A DNA stretch of 64,000 bases from positions 558,001 through 622,000 of the forward strand of contig JBBBDQ010001028.1 of assembly GCA_037127315.1 (NCBI GenBank). Direction: 5' to 3'. Of the stretch, positions 23,363 through 35,185 are shown in pieces. How positions within the stretch are numbered: the first letter of the stretch is position 1; each line of letters starts with the position of its first letter. Made by a program: the position numbers and the translations under genes. The stretch comes from Ascarosepion bandense. Its lineage: Eukaryota > Mollusca > Cephalopoda > Sepiida > Sepiidae. The notes beneath the pieces are model-generated. The model worked only from the letters and a program-made list of their open reading frames with translations. It had not been told where the DNA came from and made no database searches.

Positions 23363-25240
23363 CTATGCTAGTATGAATAAAATAACTGATAACAATAATA
23401 GCTTAGTAAAATAAATATTACAATAGTGAATATTCTACAATATTTCAGTGCATTAAAAATATGCAATCCTGTTATTTCTAAAATAACACCTCCATATTAT
23501 CCATGTTATTTCTTTAATTATATTGACCCAAGTGTTCCAGAATGAGTAAGCAATAAGATTTTAATAAAATAACTAGATTTTCAAATTAGTTTTTCTTTTA
23601 AATGAAGATATTGTGCTACTAATAAAGACCAGAGATTAACTCTTTAATATCCAGTATTAGTTACAGGTTTATAAGAAACAAACATTATAGGTTAATACCT
23701 ACTTTTTGGGATAGTGGCCATAAATGAGTTACAAAAACTAATTTCCAGATAAAAAAAAATGCTTTTAACATGATATTTTTGTCTATAAAATTCTCAAATA
23801 ACTTTTAGTAAGAAAAATTTCATGACTTTGAAATGCTTAGAAATATTAATAGAAGTCGACTTTCTAAATAAGAAACAAAAAGACAAGTTTCCTCTCTTTA
23901 GCTAATCAGTAAGTATTAATAATTTTACAAACTATCCTATTTGTTTGTCATTAAAGTAATCTATTTGAAAATTCAGTTTAACATTAAAAGATCACATTTG
24001 AAAGAAATTTTGTTTTAATTATTTTTAAATTCACAATATCACTTGCAAAAATTATTTTTCTGTCTTGATGTTTTTGTAAAGTATTTAATTCAGATATCAA
24101 TAATACGGTTTGCTAAAAAAATTGTTAAAGAACAAGTTATAGGTATATTCCAACATTGTCTTTATATAGCTAAGATGTTTCATATTTACCTCAATATAAT
24201 TAATCTGAGTATAGTAGGATAACTTGTAAGAGTAGTGTCAATATATGGGGAGGTACTGAAAATGATATGGTCTGACCAAAAATGCCTTGAAATTAAAAAA
24301 ATTGATCAGATTTGTAGAAGTGAGTTGAATTGAAAACTTTTCAGCACATCCACATTTATTGATGGAAATTTCAAATCCTATGGTAAGCATTGTTGGTTAG
24401 TATTTACTAAAAAGCAAATTATGAAGATTTCCTTTGTTTGTAATGTTACTGAGTATTTAAAAAATACATTTGTTAGCCAAAATGAAAACTATTAAAAATC
24501 ATTTAAACTTGAATAATCTTGCTAAATTTTAAGATTTGCTTTTAATCTTGTCCAGTTAAGAAAATATGGCTGACATACATTTGCTTGGTTTATAAGTATA
24601 CTTCCATAAAATAACTAATTATCACATAAATACAAGAATGTTTTTCCAACAGGAACAAAATTTCTTTCTATTTTTGTTAAATGAAAAAGTGTATCTTTGA
24701 ATATCCTAAAATAATTAATTTATAATTTCAAATTCTCATAAAATTCAGTTTGCTTTAATCTTTAAATTTCAAGTTAAAAGAATATTGAGAAACATATGAT
24801 AGCAAGGTATTACATTCAATTTCTAAACTGAACCCATATACCCTGACCTAAACAGATCTTTTAGATCAATTTAAAACTACAAGTATTTCTTTAGTCAAAT
24901 GCTAACAAAATACAATCAGATTGTACCATATATTCATTAAAATAAAACATTGTGTATATATATATATATATATATATATACAATAAAAGAAAAAAACAAA
25001 ACAATGTACAACAAAGTTATAAGAAAAATGTTTTTGTTTTTTGCTTTTTCTGAAATGCCATTTAACAACATCCATCTGAATTTGTACTCTCTTCCTTTGA
25101 AGTTATGGTGTTGAATGTTTCATGCTTACATTTATGTATTGTACAATCTTAAAATTAGCAACCACAAAAGTAATTGTAATCATTAATAATAAGTTATGTT
25201 TTTTCAGCAATCCATAATTAGTTATCTAATATAGTATAGT
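23363..25240. other. Unannotated AT-rich region
   Basis: No gene found. A TA microsatellite lies at 24955-24981. The sequence is uniformly AT-rich and may contain old decayed repeats, but none was identified. Confidence 0.4.
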
Positions 25241-25249
25241 ATGAAGTAA

Positions 25250-26566
25250 AAAAGTCCCAAACTTAATAAAAACAAACTTTTTCCATCAAAATGTTCATGT
25301 TATTATTAACAGGAAAGATCAAAGTATTTTTTAATTATTTTTTAAAATTTTTTAATCTTTTCTAACACATTTGAAATTTTGGTAAAAATCATGTTTTTAT
25401 TTTCATTATCTGGGAGCCAAATCGTTACAAGAGTTTACAATGGAAAACATAACTCACCTTTTTTTTCTGGTGACAAACACATTAATTTGCACAGTCTTGC
25501 AAAAATCAAATAATTGTCAGATTTTAATAAAACTTTCAGGACTTATTCACAAATGAATGAAATTATTTTTGAAATCATTATTTTTAAAAATCTTGGTAAA
25601 AATATTTTTTTTTTACATCTGTTACATATGTAAACTCATGAAATTTCAAGAAATTAAATTCTGTAGACAAAATTGGTTTAATTAGTTAAATGCAGGACTC
25701 ATTGGGGAATGTAAATTATGTACTTTTTTTTTTCAACCATTTAGCCTCTTTTATTGAAAATCTGCTCCAAATAGTAAAATAAAAAAATAAAACTATGACA
25801 TTAATTTACAAGCTTTTAATTTCTTTAATGAATAATATAAATTAAGGACATTATAGTCTGAAGAAAAAAAATTTGATTAATAATGAAATTTTGAAAGAAT
25901 TGTTTTCATTTTATTTTTTTAAATTATAATAATTTACATTTTGAAAATATTCTCAAAAAATTTCCAATGTTTTTTTGTGCATTTGAAGTTTTTATTTTTT
26001 TTGTATGGCAATTTCTGTGTGTACATTAAAAGGTCGTGTGTTTCACGGTTTTTTCCCCTTACCTGAAAAAAATTTGTACAATTATGTCACTTGTGACCGC
26101 CATACACTTATCTTGAATTTGCTGAACTGTCAACACATTTCAAATAGAGGAAAGGTTAGAAAATTCAACTTTGTGTCTAAGAAATAGTTTGATTCTAAAT
26201 TTCATGCTATGAATAATACTTGTGTTAATCAGATTAAGTTGACATTAAATTAGATAATTTTCCAAAAATAATGTGTCACAAATGTATACTTTATTTTTGC
26301 AAGACTTTTAAAACTGAGAATTAATTTTTTACAAATGTGCCAAGCACCCAAAAATGGCCAAAAATTTTTTTTTTAAATCTGAAAATTTTAGATTCCAATC
26401 AATATAATTTTTGTTTGAAATACATCAGAGTATTTTGCTTACTGGAAATAGTAAATCTAATCATTTAGCTTTCAACTTTAAAACTAAAATAAAAGTTTCA
26501 AGAAAACTTTTTTTCTTTCTGAAAATTCAATTTAAAAGTTAGGAATTGAAAATGAGTGGAAGTATT
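25250..26566 (-). mobile_element. R1 DNA element, copy B
   Basis: This is R1 in the opposite orientation to copy A. CAAACTTAATAAAAACAAA near 25260-25278, CAGGACTTATTCACAAATGA near 25540 and GCAGGACTCATTGGGGAATG near 25692 all match copy A read in reverse. The right edge carries the end motif GAGTGGA at 26554-26560 after TTCAATTTAAAAGTTAGG. The left terminal motif is not preserved. The interior keeps a 60-codon frame (26005-26187, +) shared with copy C. Confidence 0.65.
26005..26187 (+). CDS. 60-codon frame conserved between two R1 copies (hypothetical, probably a relic)
   Basis: The frame shares its length, its stop (KK then TAG) and several blocks with the frame at 60054-60236: GFF, EKNLYNYVTCD and VRKFN. 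Tyr, Phe, Asn and Lys are frequent, and the protein matches nothing I can name. It lies in the middle of R1 copy B, which suggests that it once belonged to a longer element-encoded protein. DNA just past the stop is about equally similar between the copies, so the shared frame is not by itself evidence of selection. I treat it as a remnant of an unidentified transposon protein. Confidence 0.3.
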   Translation: MAISVCTLKGRVFHGFFPLPEKNLYNYVTCDRHTLILNLLNCQHISNRGKVRKFNFVSKK

Positions 26567-27568
26567 TAAATCACTGTAGAAATTTAAAACAATACTCAAA
26601 GTTTATGAAGCTAACACTGAAAAAAAAAAGAAATATGAAATATAGTTAAGAAGTTGTCAGTAGAACAAAATAGTTACATTGTAACTTTGAAAAATAATAT
26701 CAGTAATGTAGCTGATAATCCATACAACATTTATAATGAGTACTTAAAAGGGAATAAACTAATAAAAAGAAATCTTCATAAGTGTGCTTAGCAAAGCTAG
26801 GAGGAAATATGACAGTAGCATAATGTTGCCCAGCTGATAATACACTACTACTGCCTTGTCTTTGCTTCTTCCATACTGGCTGACCCACTGACCTAAATAG
26901 GTATCAAAGTAGCCTCCAACACTTTCAACTACTGTCTTATGTCAATGCTGACTATTGGTTTGGACCATACATTCCCACCAAACAGCAATGCTTGGTCTGT
27001 AACCAATGTCACAAGGTATAATATATAGATGTAATTTTGACATTCTACAGAAAGAGGAGTGATATTAAAATCACAGTTTATGGAAGCAAAGGTGTTGGGC
27101 CAACAATACAACATTGGAAGACCAGACATTCACCAAGGGAAATATTAAAATTATTAAACATGAGGCTAAATTATCAACTTTTATTTTTCTCCAATATACA
27201 AGCTCATTAATATGAAATTTTTGAGTGCAATTATGTAAAAAAACAAAAAAAAAATAATAATAAATAAACATTACAATTTTAGTGGCAAACAGCTTACTCC
27301 AAAACAATACATATAATAAAAATTTAATTGCAGTTGAAGCTGTTAATACTGTCCATTGAGCAAAGTACTTCAATTTTTCTATCTGATGTAATGTTTACTT
27401 TAAATTTTTAAGCATGTAATTTTAACATGTACACAAGTAGTAAGAATTAAAACATCTGCTTAATTTCTGGAGCAAATATAAACAAATTCTGGGCAGAGAG
27501 AAAAAAGAGCTCATGTTAATTTGTTTTCACATATCACTAAGAAAGCAGCAAAGAAACTTCTACAGATA
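26567..27568. other. Unannotated spacer
   Basis: There is no supported gene. The 100-codon frame at 27071-27373 (-) is low-complexity, aromatic-rich and without a signature. Confidence 0.35.
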
Positions 27569-27591
27569 TGTGTGTGTGTGTGTGTGTGTGT
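27569..27591. repeat. (TG)n microsatellite
   Basis: About eleven TG units at the outer edge of the foldback element that follows. Confidence 0.9.
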
Positions 27592-28225
27592 ATTTGGGTA
27601 GCAATCTTTCTTTCAAACAGGTTTCATTAAAAACAACCAACAAGGAAGATTTTATCAATTTTTGATACAATTTTTCTACTATTCTTACTTTTTTCCTTTT
27701 TGCTGGAGATAAGGAATGTAAAAATATTCAATAATTATTAATTTCTGAAGTGCTTTCAGCCACTCCACTGGCCATTCTCAAGGATGTCATGTTTCCAATG
27801 TTATTTTATCCTCATGTTTTAACTATAACAGTTTATTTTGTGTTTTTGAAATAAGTGTTCTTTAAAAGCACTCAACTGGAAATCACATGAGCATCTTTCT
27901 ACTTTTAAAAGATTTTCAAAACTCCATTTCCACTAAGGTTTATAGTAGGAGAGAATTGTTTGATATATAGTGCCTATATTACAAAAACATAAAATAAATT
28001 GCATTACAGTCAAAACATAAGGATAAAATAACAACATCAGAAACATAACATCCTTATAAATGACCAGTAAAGTGGCTGAAAGCTCTTGGAAAGTTAATAA
28101 TTATCAAACATTTTGATATTCCTTATCTCCAGCAAAAAGGAAACATGTAAGAATACTTCGAAAATTAAAAATCTTCCTTGTTGGCCATTTTTAACAAAAC
28201 TATATATATATATATATATATATAT
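27592..28225. mobile_element. Foldback element R3 bounded by microsatellites
   Basis: Arms 27621-27860 and 27973-28200 are imperfect reverse complements. For example, CCAACAAGGAAGAT at 27638 pairs with ATCTTCCTTGTTGG at 28171, and TTTTTGCTGGAGATAAGGAA near 27698 pairs with TTCCTTATCTCCAGCAAAAA near 28119. A loop of about 110 bp lies between. The outer edges run into TG (left) and TA (right, 28199-28225) arrays. It holds no coding capacity. Related edge sequence occurs at the palindrome near 4080-4200. Confidence 0.8.
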
Positions 28226-28955
28226 TCATTCAAAGGTGGAATACCACAGTTGAAAAGGAAGGACTTTTGAAGACAGATTGCTACTAATAAATTTGTTGCA
28301 AGTAAAGAACAGCCATTAGTTTATGCCCACACCTTAGAGTGAGAAAATAGGTTATAAAATACCATAAATTACATAGTATCATAAGAAAATTGATTAAATA
28401 GTACCATAATAAAAGAAGATAATAGAATAATGTCTGTAGAAAAATCATTGCTGATAAAATAGCTACATAAACTGAACTTGATATATACCAATGATTTTTG
28501 TTTTATTGACCAATTAGTTTCAATTACAAGAGTAAAATGTTTGTAAGGGAAGGTTTCAAATCAACATATACAAAGTTTTCAAACGTCAAAGAGGAAAACT
28601 CAACCAGTTTGGAGTCATTTGTCAAAGCAGTGAATCTAATCAGATGAGCAATGGTAGTATCAATCAACTTATTAGAGCTTGATAGACAATAGTGTGAAAT
28701 TCTAAAAAAGATTATTTATTCCTGCTTCATGCATTCATAAGAAAAGGAAATTGTTGAATGCTTAATGTTATTCTTGTTTTCAATTAAATAAAAATTCCTT
28801 GCACTTTAAACTTTTAAAAATGTAATGTGTAAGCTATGATTTTGAAAGCTAACAACCAAGATTAGCCAGCAACATACTCTCCCAGTCAAGCATCATATGA
28901 CCTCACTACTCTATTAGTGGTAAATGTTCAAATGAACTGCGTTCTTTAGATCTAC
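28226..28955. other. Unannotated AT-rich spacer
   Basis: No gene or repeat recognised. Confidence 0.35.
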
Positions 28956-29262
28956 CAGTTTATTCCTTTACAGTCAAAACCCACCATGCTACAGACACAT
29001 AGTAAAACCACCATTCTTTCAAAATAAAAAAGTTTCACTCACACAGCTCACCTCACCCAAGAGCCATAGCTTTGTGGCACAGACTTCCACATGAATGCTT
29101 CTCTGAATGCTCCAATTTTAACCTTTTAAAGTAAAGGTTCAACTGCTACCTATCCCCAATCTGCACTTAATACTCTTACATTCTTCACACACCCTTCAAT
29201 AATCAACTACCTTGAGTGGCTCTTGAACCTTATATTGGGTGAAATTTAGTTAAGAAAAATAG
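28956..29262 (+). mobile_element. LINE 3' fragment
   Basis: CTTTGTGGCACAGACTTCCACATGAATGCTTC-like sequence at 29070-29105 corresponds to the LWNSLPHDCFP segment of the LINE at about 39745. TTTAAAGTAAAGGTTCAA near 29125 corresponds to its FKCKVN end. The downstream part keeps TTGGGTGAAATT near 29237 in place of the terminal TTGGGGTGAAATGATT. It is degraded and 5'-truncated. Confidence 0.7.
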
Positions 29263-29354
29263 TAACTATATGTAAAAAAGAGTGATTTATTTCAATCTTT
29301 CATTCTTAAAAATTAATGGTAATATACACGCTAAAAAGTCTGCCTCATCCTACC

Positions 29355-29430
29355 AAGCGCCCATAGCACAGAGGTAGAATTGCTGACTGACGCCAATTCG
29401 ATCAGGTTTCAATCCTGGGTAAAAAAGCAA
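29355..29430 (+). repeat. tRNA-like SINE head, distinct from S1
   Basis: An A-box-like TAGCACAGAGGTAGA (29364-29378) and a B-box-like GGTTTCAATCC (29405-29415) have the spacing expected inside a tRNA gene. The anticodon arm and the 3' acceptor strand do not form a convincing cloverleaf, and an A-rich stretch follows. It is better read as the head of a tRNA-derived SINE than as a functional tRNA. Unlike S1 it lacks the CCCTTGGGAAAGG body. Confidence 0.5.
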
Positions 29431-29644
29431 TTGGATGTCAAACCGTACTGATAAACTGTGATACAGCGAAACAGATCTGTCTGCAGATGACACATATATA
29501 TATCATTGCTTTGTAAATGATCAGGTCACAGACAAGTACCTAAAATCTCTAGCATGCACAGAAAGTAACAAAGACCTAAATCATAAATCTACAATTTTTT
29601 TCAATCAAGATTCATTCTAAAACTTAAAAAGATTTATGAAACAC

Positions 29645-30562
29645 TAGCTGTATAGCCCGGTGTTGCTTGGGGTTTTTTATTGGATATGTTGAAATGGTAA
29701 GATCAAGTGCTTATTCAAAAAGCTCCAGTATGAGGTTACTGTGACATGTAAGTTAAAAAAATGCGAAGTAAGTATTGGTTTTTGTTGTATTTGTAAAACA
29801 GGATTCATGCTTGGTCAGTTTTGCCAATAAATGGGAATGATGTATATACAATTGGAAGAACAGGGACAGATGTTACAAGAGCCTGTCATGTGATGTGATG
29901 ACAGAAAGAAGAGGATCTATTGTCACCGCAATGTCAGAGGGGTTGACACCTTGTAGAAAATGTGAAATTGTTATGGCATATGATAAAGTAGAAGTTACAA
30001 AAAAGACCAGATTTTTGTTGGAATACAACTAAGTGTTTCAAAGAAATAAATGATCACAAAAAGGAAAATTTTCCATTAATTTTTGCCACACCATGTGTAT
30101 CAAATGAAATTTATGTTCGCATATCAAGGCATCAGTGACTCGATTTTGGTTGAATTTGAATGAAGTGTCTTGGAGAAATGCATAAAAGTGTGCAAAAGAC
30201 TACCCAAAATTATAATTGGTTTTTGATGGACCCCATAAATTGATTCGAAAAATTTTTGTGCACATCAAAAGGTTTGGACCTTGGTCTACAAGTTACCCAA
30301 TTTTGGCTGAATTCATACAAGGTGTCTCAGAGGAGAAAAATGCGTAAATTCTAAGCATTTTGGTAATTTCTGGCATACGCTGTAAATCGAATTACAAAAG
30401 TTTTTGCGTACATCAAAGGTTTATGTCATGATCGACAAGTGACCCAATTTTGGTTGAAATCAGATTAAGGGTTTCAGAGAAGTAGGGTTCGTTAGAATGA
30501 AGACACACAGACTATCTCTCTCTCTCTCTCTCTAATATATATATATATAGAGAGAGAGAGAG
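29645..30562 (+). repeat. Interspersed repeat ending in a (TC)n(TA)n(GA)n array
   Basis: It starts with ACTAGCTGTATAGCCCGGTGTTG, reminiscent of a widespread animal interspersed repeat with a CCCGG-GTTGCC core. It contains three diverged, similarly worded blocks (ACCCAATTTTGG near 30296 and 30432; TTTTTGTGCACATCAAAAGG near 30252 and TTTTTGCGTACATCAAAGG near 30402). These look like tandem units of about 160 bp. It ends CACACAGACT followed by a TC/TA/GA microsatellite (30515-30562). No coding capacity was found. Confidence 0.5.
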
Positions 30563-30833
30563 CGCGATATGAGCAAAAGAATAGTCCCAGTGTGATATAT
30601 TACATTAATCACTCTTTAATCACATTCCAACTAACATTTTTATAGTGCTAGATTGTATAATGATTTTCTTATATCTATATTAAAAATATCCGATCTAACA
30701 TTGTGTAATCCATGACAAATATTTTAAGTAACCAAAACATGAACTACAAGAAAATAAAGTATTGATATCCAGCTGAAGTATAATCTTCAGATTCATTTCT
30801 GTGGTTTCATTTTTACAATCACACGCACACACA

Positions 30834-30880
30834 TAATATATATATATATATTATATAAGAGAGAGAGATAGAGAGAGAGA
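30834..30880. repeat. Compound (TA)n/(GA)n microsatellite
   Basis: A TA run passes through ATTATATAA into interrupted GA units. Confidence 0.9.
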
Positions 30881-30959
30881 TTCTGGATAAAACTCCAAAG
30901 AAGAATCTGCAATGTTATTGTTCCTGAGCTGACATCTCAAATTCAGTCCCTTTCCTACT

Positions 30960-31350
30960 GTGATAATTTAATTCCATCTTTTCTATAAATACTTTCATAC
31001 TAATTATTCTGATGATCTTTCCTCTATGGTACCTAGATTTTAACACAGTACTAGATTGGCAACAAGGTTTTATCACTTTACAGTTGAAATGGCTAGATGT
31101 AAGCATATGTTCTATGCTAACAGTTTTTTCTCTCATACTTCGATTATGAAACTCTTTTGGCTTCTTGCTTCCCAGTCAACTTTGATCTCCAAAAATTTAA
31201 ATGCAATAATAATCATCTGTCTTAATGCTTATTCTTTTATTGTCTTCTCCCCTTGGTGTAAGTTCCTCTCATTGTCTAACATTCAGTAACCCCTTGCATT
31301 CTACTGTCTTTATTGACTTACTTGGGATCAAACAATTAAAAAAAAAAAAG
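30960..31350 (+). mobile_element. LINE 3' fragment with A-rich tail
   Basis: TCTATAAATACTTTCA near 30982 and ACTAGATTGGCAACAAGG near 31050 match the LINE at about 39570 and 39650. The frame from 31056 keeps HFTVE, FYANSFFS and TS in register with the LINE residues HPFTVK, FYSNSFFSRTS. The end TTGGGATCAAACAATT followed by an A run (31323-31350) parallels the LINE 3' terminus. Confidence 0.8.
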
Positions 31351-31509
31351 TATCTACCCCTTTCTTGCTATGGCTGATTGAGCAAAAAGTCTGTTTAGCA
31401 AAAACAAAACTCAAATGAATCAATTTTTGTCTTTATTCAAAGTATTTTTTTCCTTAAACCAACTTTGTTTTCATATCTAAACTAGTGCATTCTTGAAGTT
31501 TTTATGCTG

Positions 31510-31511
<2 letters not shown>

Positions 31512-31580
<69 letters not shown>

Positions 31581-31583
31581 GAG
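31512..31583. repeat. (TA)n(GA)n microsatellite
   Basis: About fifteen TA units are followed by about twenty GA units. Confidence 0.95.
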
Positions 31584-31754
31584 AATATGGTGAAGTTGTC
31601 ACTTAATGGGGCAAAGTTATGCCCTCACAAAACCTCAAAGTCAGCATAACTCCACTCACTTAAGTGACAAACTTCTTCACATTAATTCTATTAACACTAT
31701 CTCAATATCAAACACATTAGGACAAAAACCTGCTTGCCTAAATATCATTTTATT

Positions 31755-31808
31755 AGTAGACTACTGATCGTCCAAGGGTGTATCACGTATGGCACTTAAC
31801 TGACTGAA
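31755..31808 (+). repeat. S1 SINE tail
   Basis: GGGTGTATCACGTATGGCAC followed by TTAACTGACTGA is the S1 3' end; the rest of the SINE is missing. Confidence 0.75.
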
Positions 31809-32599
31809 AAAACAACAATCTTGGCACTAAGCATCATCACAACTATATATATCTGAAGGCTTTATTTCATCTCAAGGATCAATCTACCTACTGAACTAAT
31901 ATTTTTAATTATTTTATAATACCTAGGGATTAAATTTGAGATATCAATAATGCAAATTACATAATTTCACTGCACACCAGTAAAGATTTAATACTATAAG
32001 AATTGAAGACTATGCATTAATGCAGTTATATAAGTAAAAATCTTCTAAACAAATGGAGTAAATTTAAATCATTAATCACTGACTGAAGTCTCATATAACA
32101 TTGTAGTGAGCAGGGTCAGGTTTTAGCCATTGTACCCAACATGGCCTCACACTAAGGTAATCTACATCTTTATATTAGCCACTTCATGTTCTATCAATAT
32201 ATAAATTAAATACTTATTGAAATCTAAATATTTGCTGAATGATGGCAACAAAAGTAAACAAACTGCAATCATTTCTATGAAAGGTTCTGAATTTAAGTTT
32301 CAAATTAATGGTCACACTAGAAGTTTGAAGATTTAAAAGGAGTTGTTAGACTAATTTCAGTCATAAAAAGATATGTTTAAGAACTTAAGAATTTACAAAA
32401 GATAGAGCAATATTGGAAACTGAAAAAAAAAGTGATTGGCAAGTAACACCAAATTGTAAAAATTCTAACCAACTCCAATGCAGGCTTGATAAATTCATTT
32501 GAGGAATTTGTCATTTATCTGTCTCCAATATCAAAAACTTTGTCTCTTTCAAGTCATGAAATTTTTAAGCACTGTGACAGTAAGGAAACAGGTTGAGAC
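31809..32599. other. Unannotated spacer
   Basis: No gene or recognisable repeat. Confidence 0.35.
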
Positions 32600-32975
32600 A
32601 CTAACAAAGCAGGTGGTATAATGTTTTAGGGTGGAAATGGTTATCCCATGGTGAGTTAGATGGTGTTAAGATTAAATATTGATATGTTTTAAGATGTACA
32701 AAGAAGCAGCAGCAGTTTCAACAAAAAATCAATTTTTATGCATGACAATCCTTTGTCACATCTGGCAAAGAAAACAAGTATCTGAATAAAATGGCTTTCA
32801 AAGACACTTGTTTGATGAAGTGGCTGGCTTGTTCACCTGACTGACTGAAAATTTGAAGAAGGTTTACACTGGCAGCCAGCAATTTACAAGTAAAGATGAA
32901 CTTTAGAATGAATTCTATCAGACTGTTTCTTATGAAACATAACAGCTATGACTATTTTTCTATATTATGTGAAAT
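32600..32975 (+). pseudogene. Tc1-like transposase remnant
   Basis: Read with frame changes, it shows GGIMF-GGNGYPMVS near 32613, FMHDNP (the HDN/QDN second catalytic Asp) near 32738, SHLAKKT, then a CSPDL-like segment near 32835, KKVYTGSQQFTSKDEL near 32858-32905 and QTVSYE near 32920. This is the order seen in Tc1-type (DDE) transposases from the second catalytic residue onward. The third catalytic position is damaged. It is a dead 3' half with no identified termini. Confidence 0.7.
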
Positions 32976-33177
32976 ATTATGCAAATTAATAGTGCAAATA
33001 TTTCTATAAATGTCAGAGGAAGAACCCTAAGACACTTTTAAAAATGCCATCATCCATTGCACAGGCAAAACTGCCTGATTTTTTCAACTACCTAAATCTT
33101 GATGACATGAAACTATCCCAACATTTGAGAAAGATGAGAGCGCTGTTGATTAAGAACTTGATGTCTGACAGTGCTTA

Positions 33178-33200
33178 AAAAAAAAAAAAAAAAAAAAAAA
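33178..33200 (+). repeat. Poly(A) tract within the gag remnant
   Basis: An A run of about 23 bases interrupts the gag-like frame between RALLIKN and QILASLP. Confidence 0.9.
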
Positions 33201-33474
33201 CTATGGCCAAACTTCATCTCGTACAACAGATTTTGGCATCACTTCCCAAAGAGCCAAACCTCAATCACTTAGTGGAAATCACTGATAAGATCCATGTCAA
33301 CAACAACTGAGATAACAACTTAAAGTACACAAGTGAACCACCACCAGACAAAGCAGGATAGATTATCTCAGAAGAGAAAATGAGCTGACATTTTAACTCC
33401 AATGTCTGGCAAAGTAAAAATGTCAGCCTTTTTTTCACTCTTGTTTAAGATAAAAACTGCTTTCAGCTACAATG

Positions 33475-33690
33475 TTAAGGTAGCCGAGTAGGTCCTATGA
33501 GCAAAGTAATTATGAGATGTCAGTATCACTAGAACCTAGCATATCTTAGGTCAATATTTTGGAAAAACTGAATTCGAAACCACCCTGGAGAAGGCTTGCC
33601 TCTGTCAAGCTATCTTGCCAAAGAGACACTACTCCTACTGCAGTACTATAGTGCCCCTACAACTCTGAGAAGTCACAGGACTGAAAAAAA
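33475..33690 (+). repeat. SINE with S2-type 3' half
   Basis: The second half (GGAGAAGGCTTGCCTCTGTC, then TATCTTGCCAAAGAGACACT and GTGCCCCTACAACTCTGA) resembles the second half of the SINE at 53565-53880 and not that of S1. The head is weakly tRNA-like. It lies exactly where the gypsy element has lost its protease and RT. Confidence 0.6.
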
Positions 33691-35185
33691 GTAAGAAGAA
33701 AAATACTTTCAGCATAACTTAGAAGGTCGACATTTTGCCATATACTCTGACCACAAGCCACTCACACATACCTTGCACAGTAACTTGGATAAATATTCAC
33801 CATGTGAGATGCATCACCGTGGTTATGTCTCAAAATTCAACTTGGTCATTATATCACAGTTAATGAAAACATTGTGGGTGACACTCTTTCCAGATCAACA
33901 ATTGCAACAGTTGATTAAAATGTATTAAGTTCTGAAGAAATCGTCGAAGAAAGATTCTATTCTATTAAACATTCAGAATGACACACCACTTCAGTTATGA
34001 GTTACCAGTTCTTTTTAGAGATAAAACTACTTTCTGTGATATGGTGTAAGGTCACCTCCCACCATCATTATGCAGACAAGTTTTCTATCACTCTCACGGT
34101 TTAACACACCCAGGAAGACAAGCTACAGCCAAACCCATCAGTGATCAGACCATTTGGCCAAACAGGTGCAGGAATATTCAGCAATGTATACAAAGTTGCA
34201 ATAAATGTCAGAAACACAAAATAGATATATGAAATCACTACTGGAATATTCAAACACACAAACACTATAGAAAATTTACTAATTTGCATATTGGCATTGT
34301 TGGGCCCCTTCCCAATGCTAATGGATTTAGCTACTTACTAACAATAGTGGATTGTTTTAATAGGTGACTATCTGTGTTCACAATGAAAAACATTTAAACA
34401 GAAACTGTTGCCAGGATCATTCTGAAGCAATGGATCACAACATATGGTGTAACTGATCATTACAACAGAGTGGCGCAGTTCCAATTTATGTTTTTCCGAA
34501 AATTTTTAAACTTGTTGGATGTTAAACACATTAAAACTATTGCATATCACCCATGTGCTCATTTACAACTAAAAACAGCTCTTGCAACTAAAGTCTAACT
34601 ATACAAATGGGCTAGTAATTTATCACTCATGCTTCTATCTATAAGAAATGTAATTAAATACACCAGAAATAGGTTTTTGGTACTACTATGATTTTACCTG
34701 GCCAATACTTCAAGACCAATCACACATTTGTTCAAGCTTTTAAAGAAAAATGAAAAAGGTAGCATTCACACCAACAAGACCTTACAACAATCATATGCCC
34801 CAAAAGACCTACAGACATGCAAATACATTTTTCTTCATAACATGATAAAGAAACCATTATTCCTAAACTACTCAAGTCATTGAGAAACATAAAAAGAAAT
34901 TCTTAATTCTCAAAGACGGTAAGAGAGACACAATGACCATAGATAGAACAAAACCTGCATATGTTCATCAAGTACTCTTTTTGTACAGAACAACACAATT
35001 TCCAAACAATACTATATCACAAACTACAAAGTCCTCAACCAAACTGCTCCAAGAACTCTACAATAGATTCACCACAAATAACAGATAATTCAACATCTGA
35101 AAGAAAATATTCAACACAGAGAGTGACTAAATCCAGTAGGGAGGTCACTTTGCCTAAACATTACAAAACATACATAACGTATTGA

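Larger units (their letters stand above)
33000..35185 (+). mobile_element. Ty3/gypsy LTR retrotransposon remnant (gag, RNase H, integrase)
   Basis: Several regions appear in element order, all broken. A gag part lies at about 33050-33320 (LSQHLRKMRALL, then VQQILASLPKEPNLNHLVEI and DKIH). An RNase H end lies at about 33730-33910 (FAIYSDHKPLTH, then YSPCEMHH). An integrase lies at about 34090-34470, with the zinc-binding His and Cys positions (HPGRQAT, CNKCQKHK) and the first core block (VGPLPNANGFSYLLTIVD). A C-terminal part lies at about 34880-35160 (DRTKPAYV, RVTKSSREVTLPKHY). Protease and reverse transcriptase are missing between gag and RNase H, where a SINE-like repeat (33475-33690) now sits. 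No LTRs were confidently identified. Confidence 0.8.

Noticed and set aside
27071..27373. 100-codon open frame on the - strand
   Set aside because: Low-complexity aromatic-rich translation in AT-rich DNA without any signature.
29355..29430. Functional tRNA gene
   Set aside because: A- and B-box-like segments are present, but the arms do not pair into a full cloverleaf and the 3' end is A-rich, so a SINE head is the better reading.
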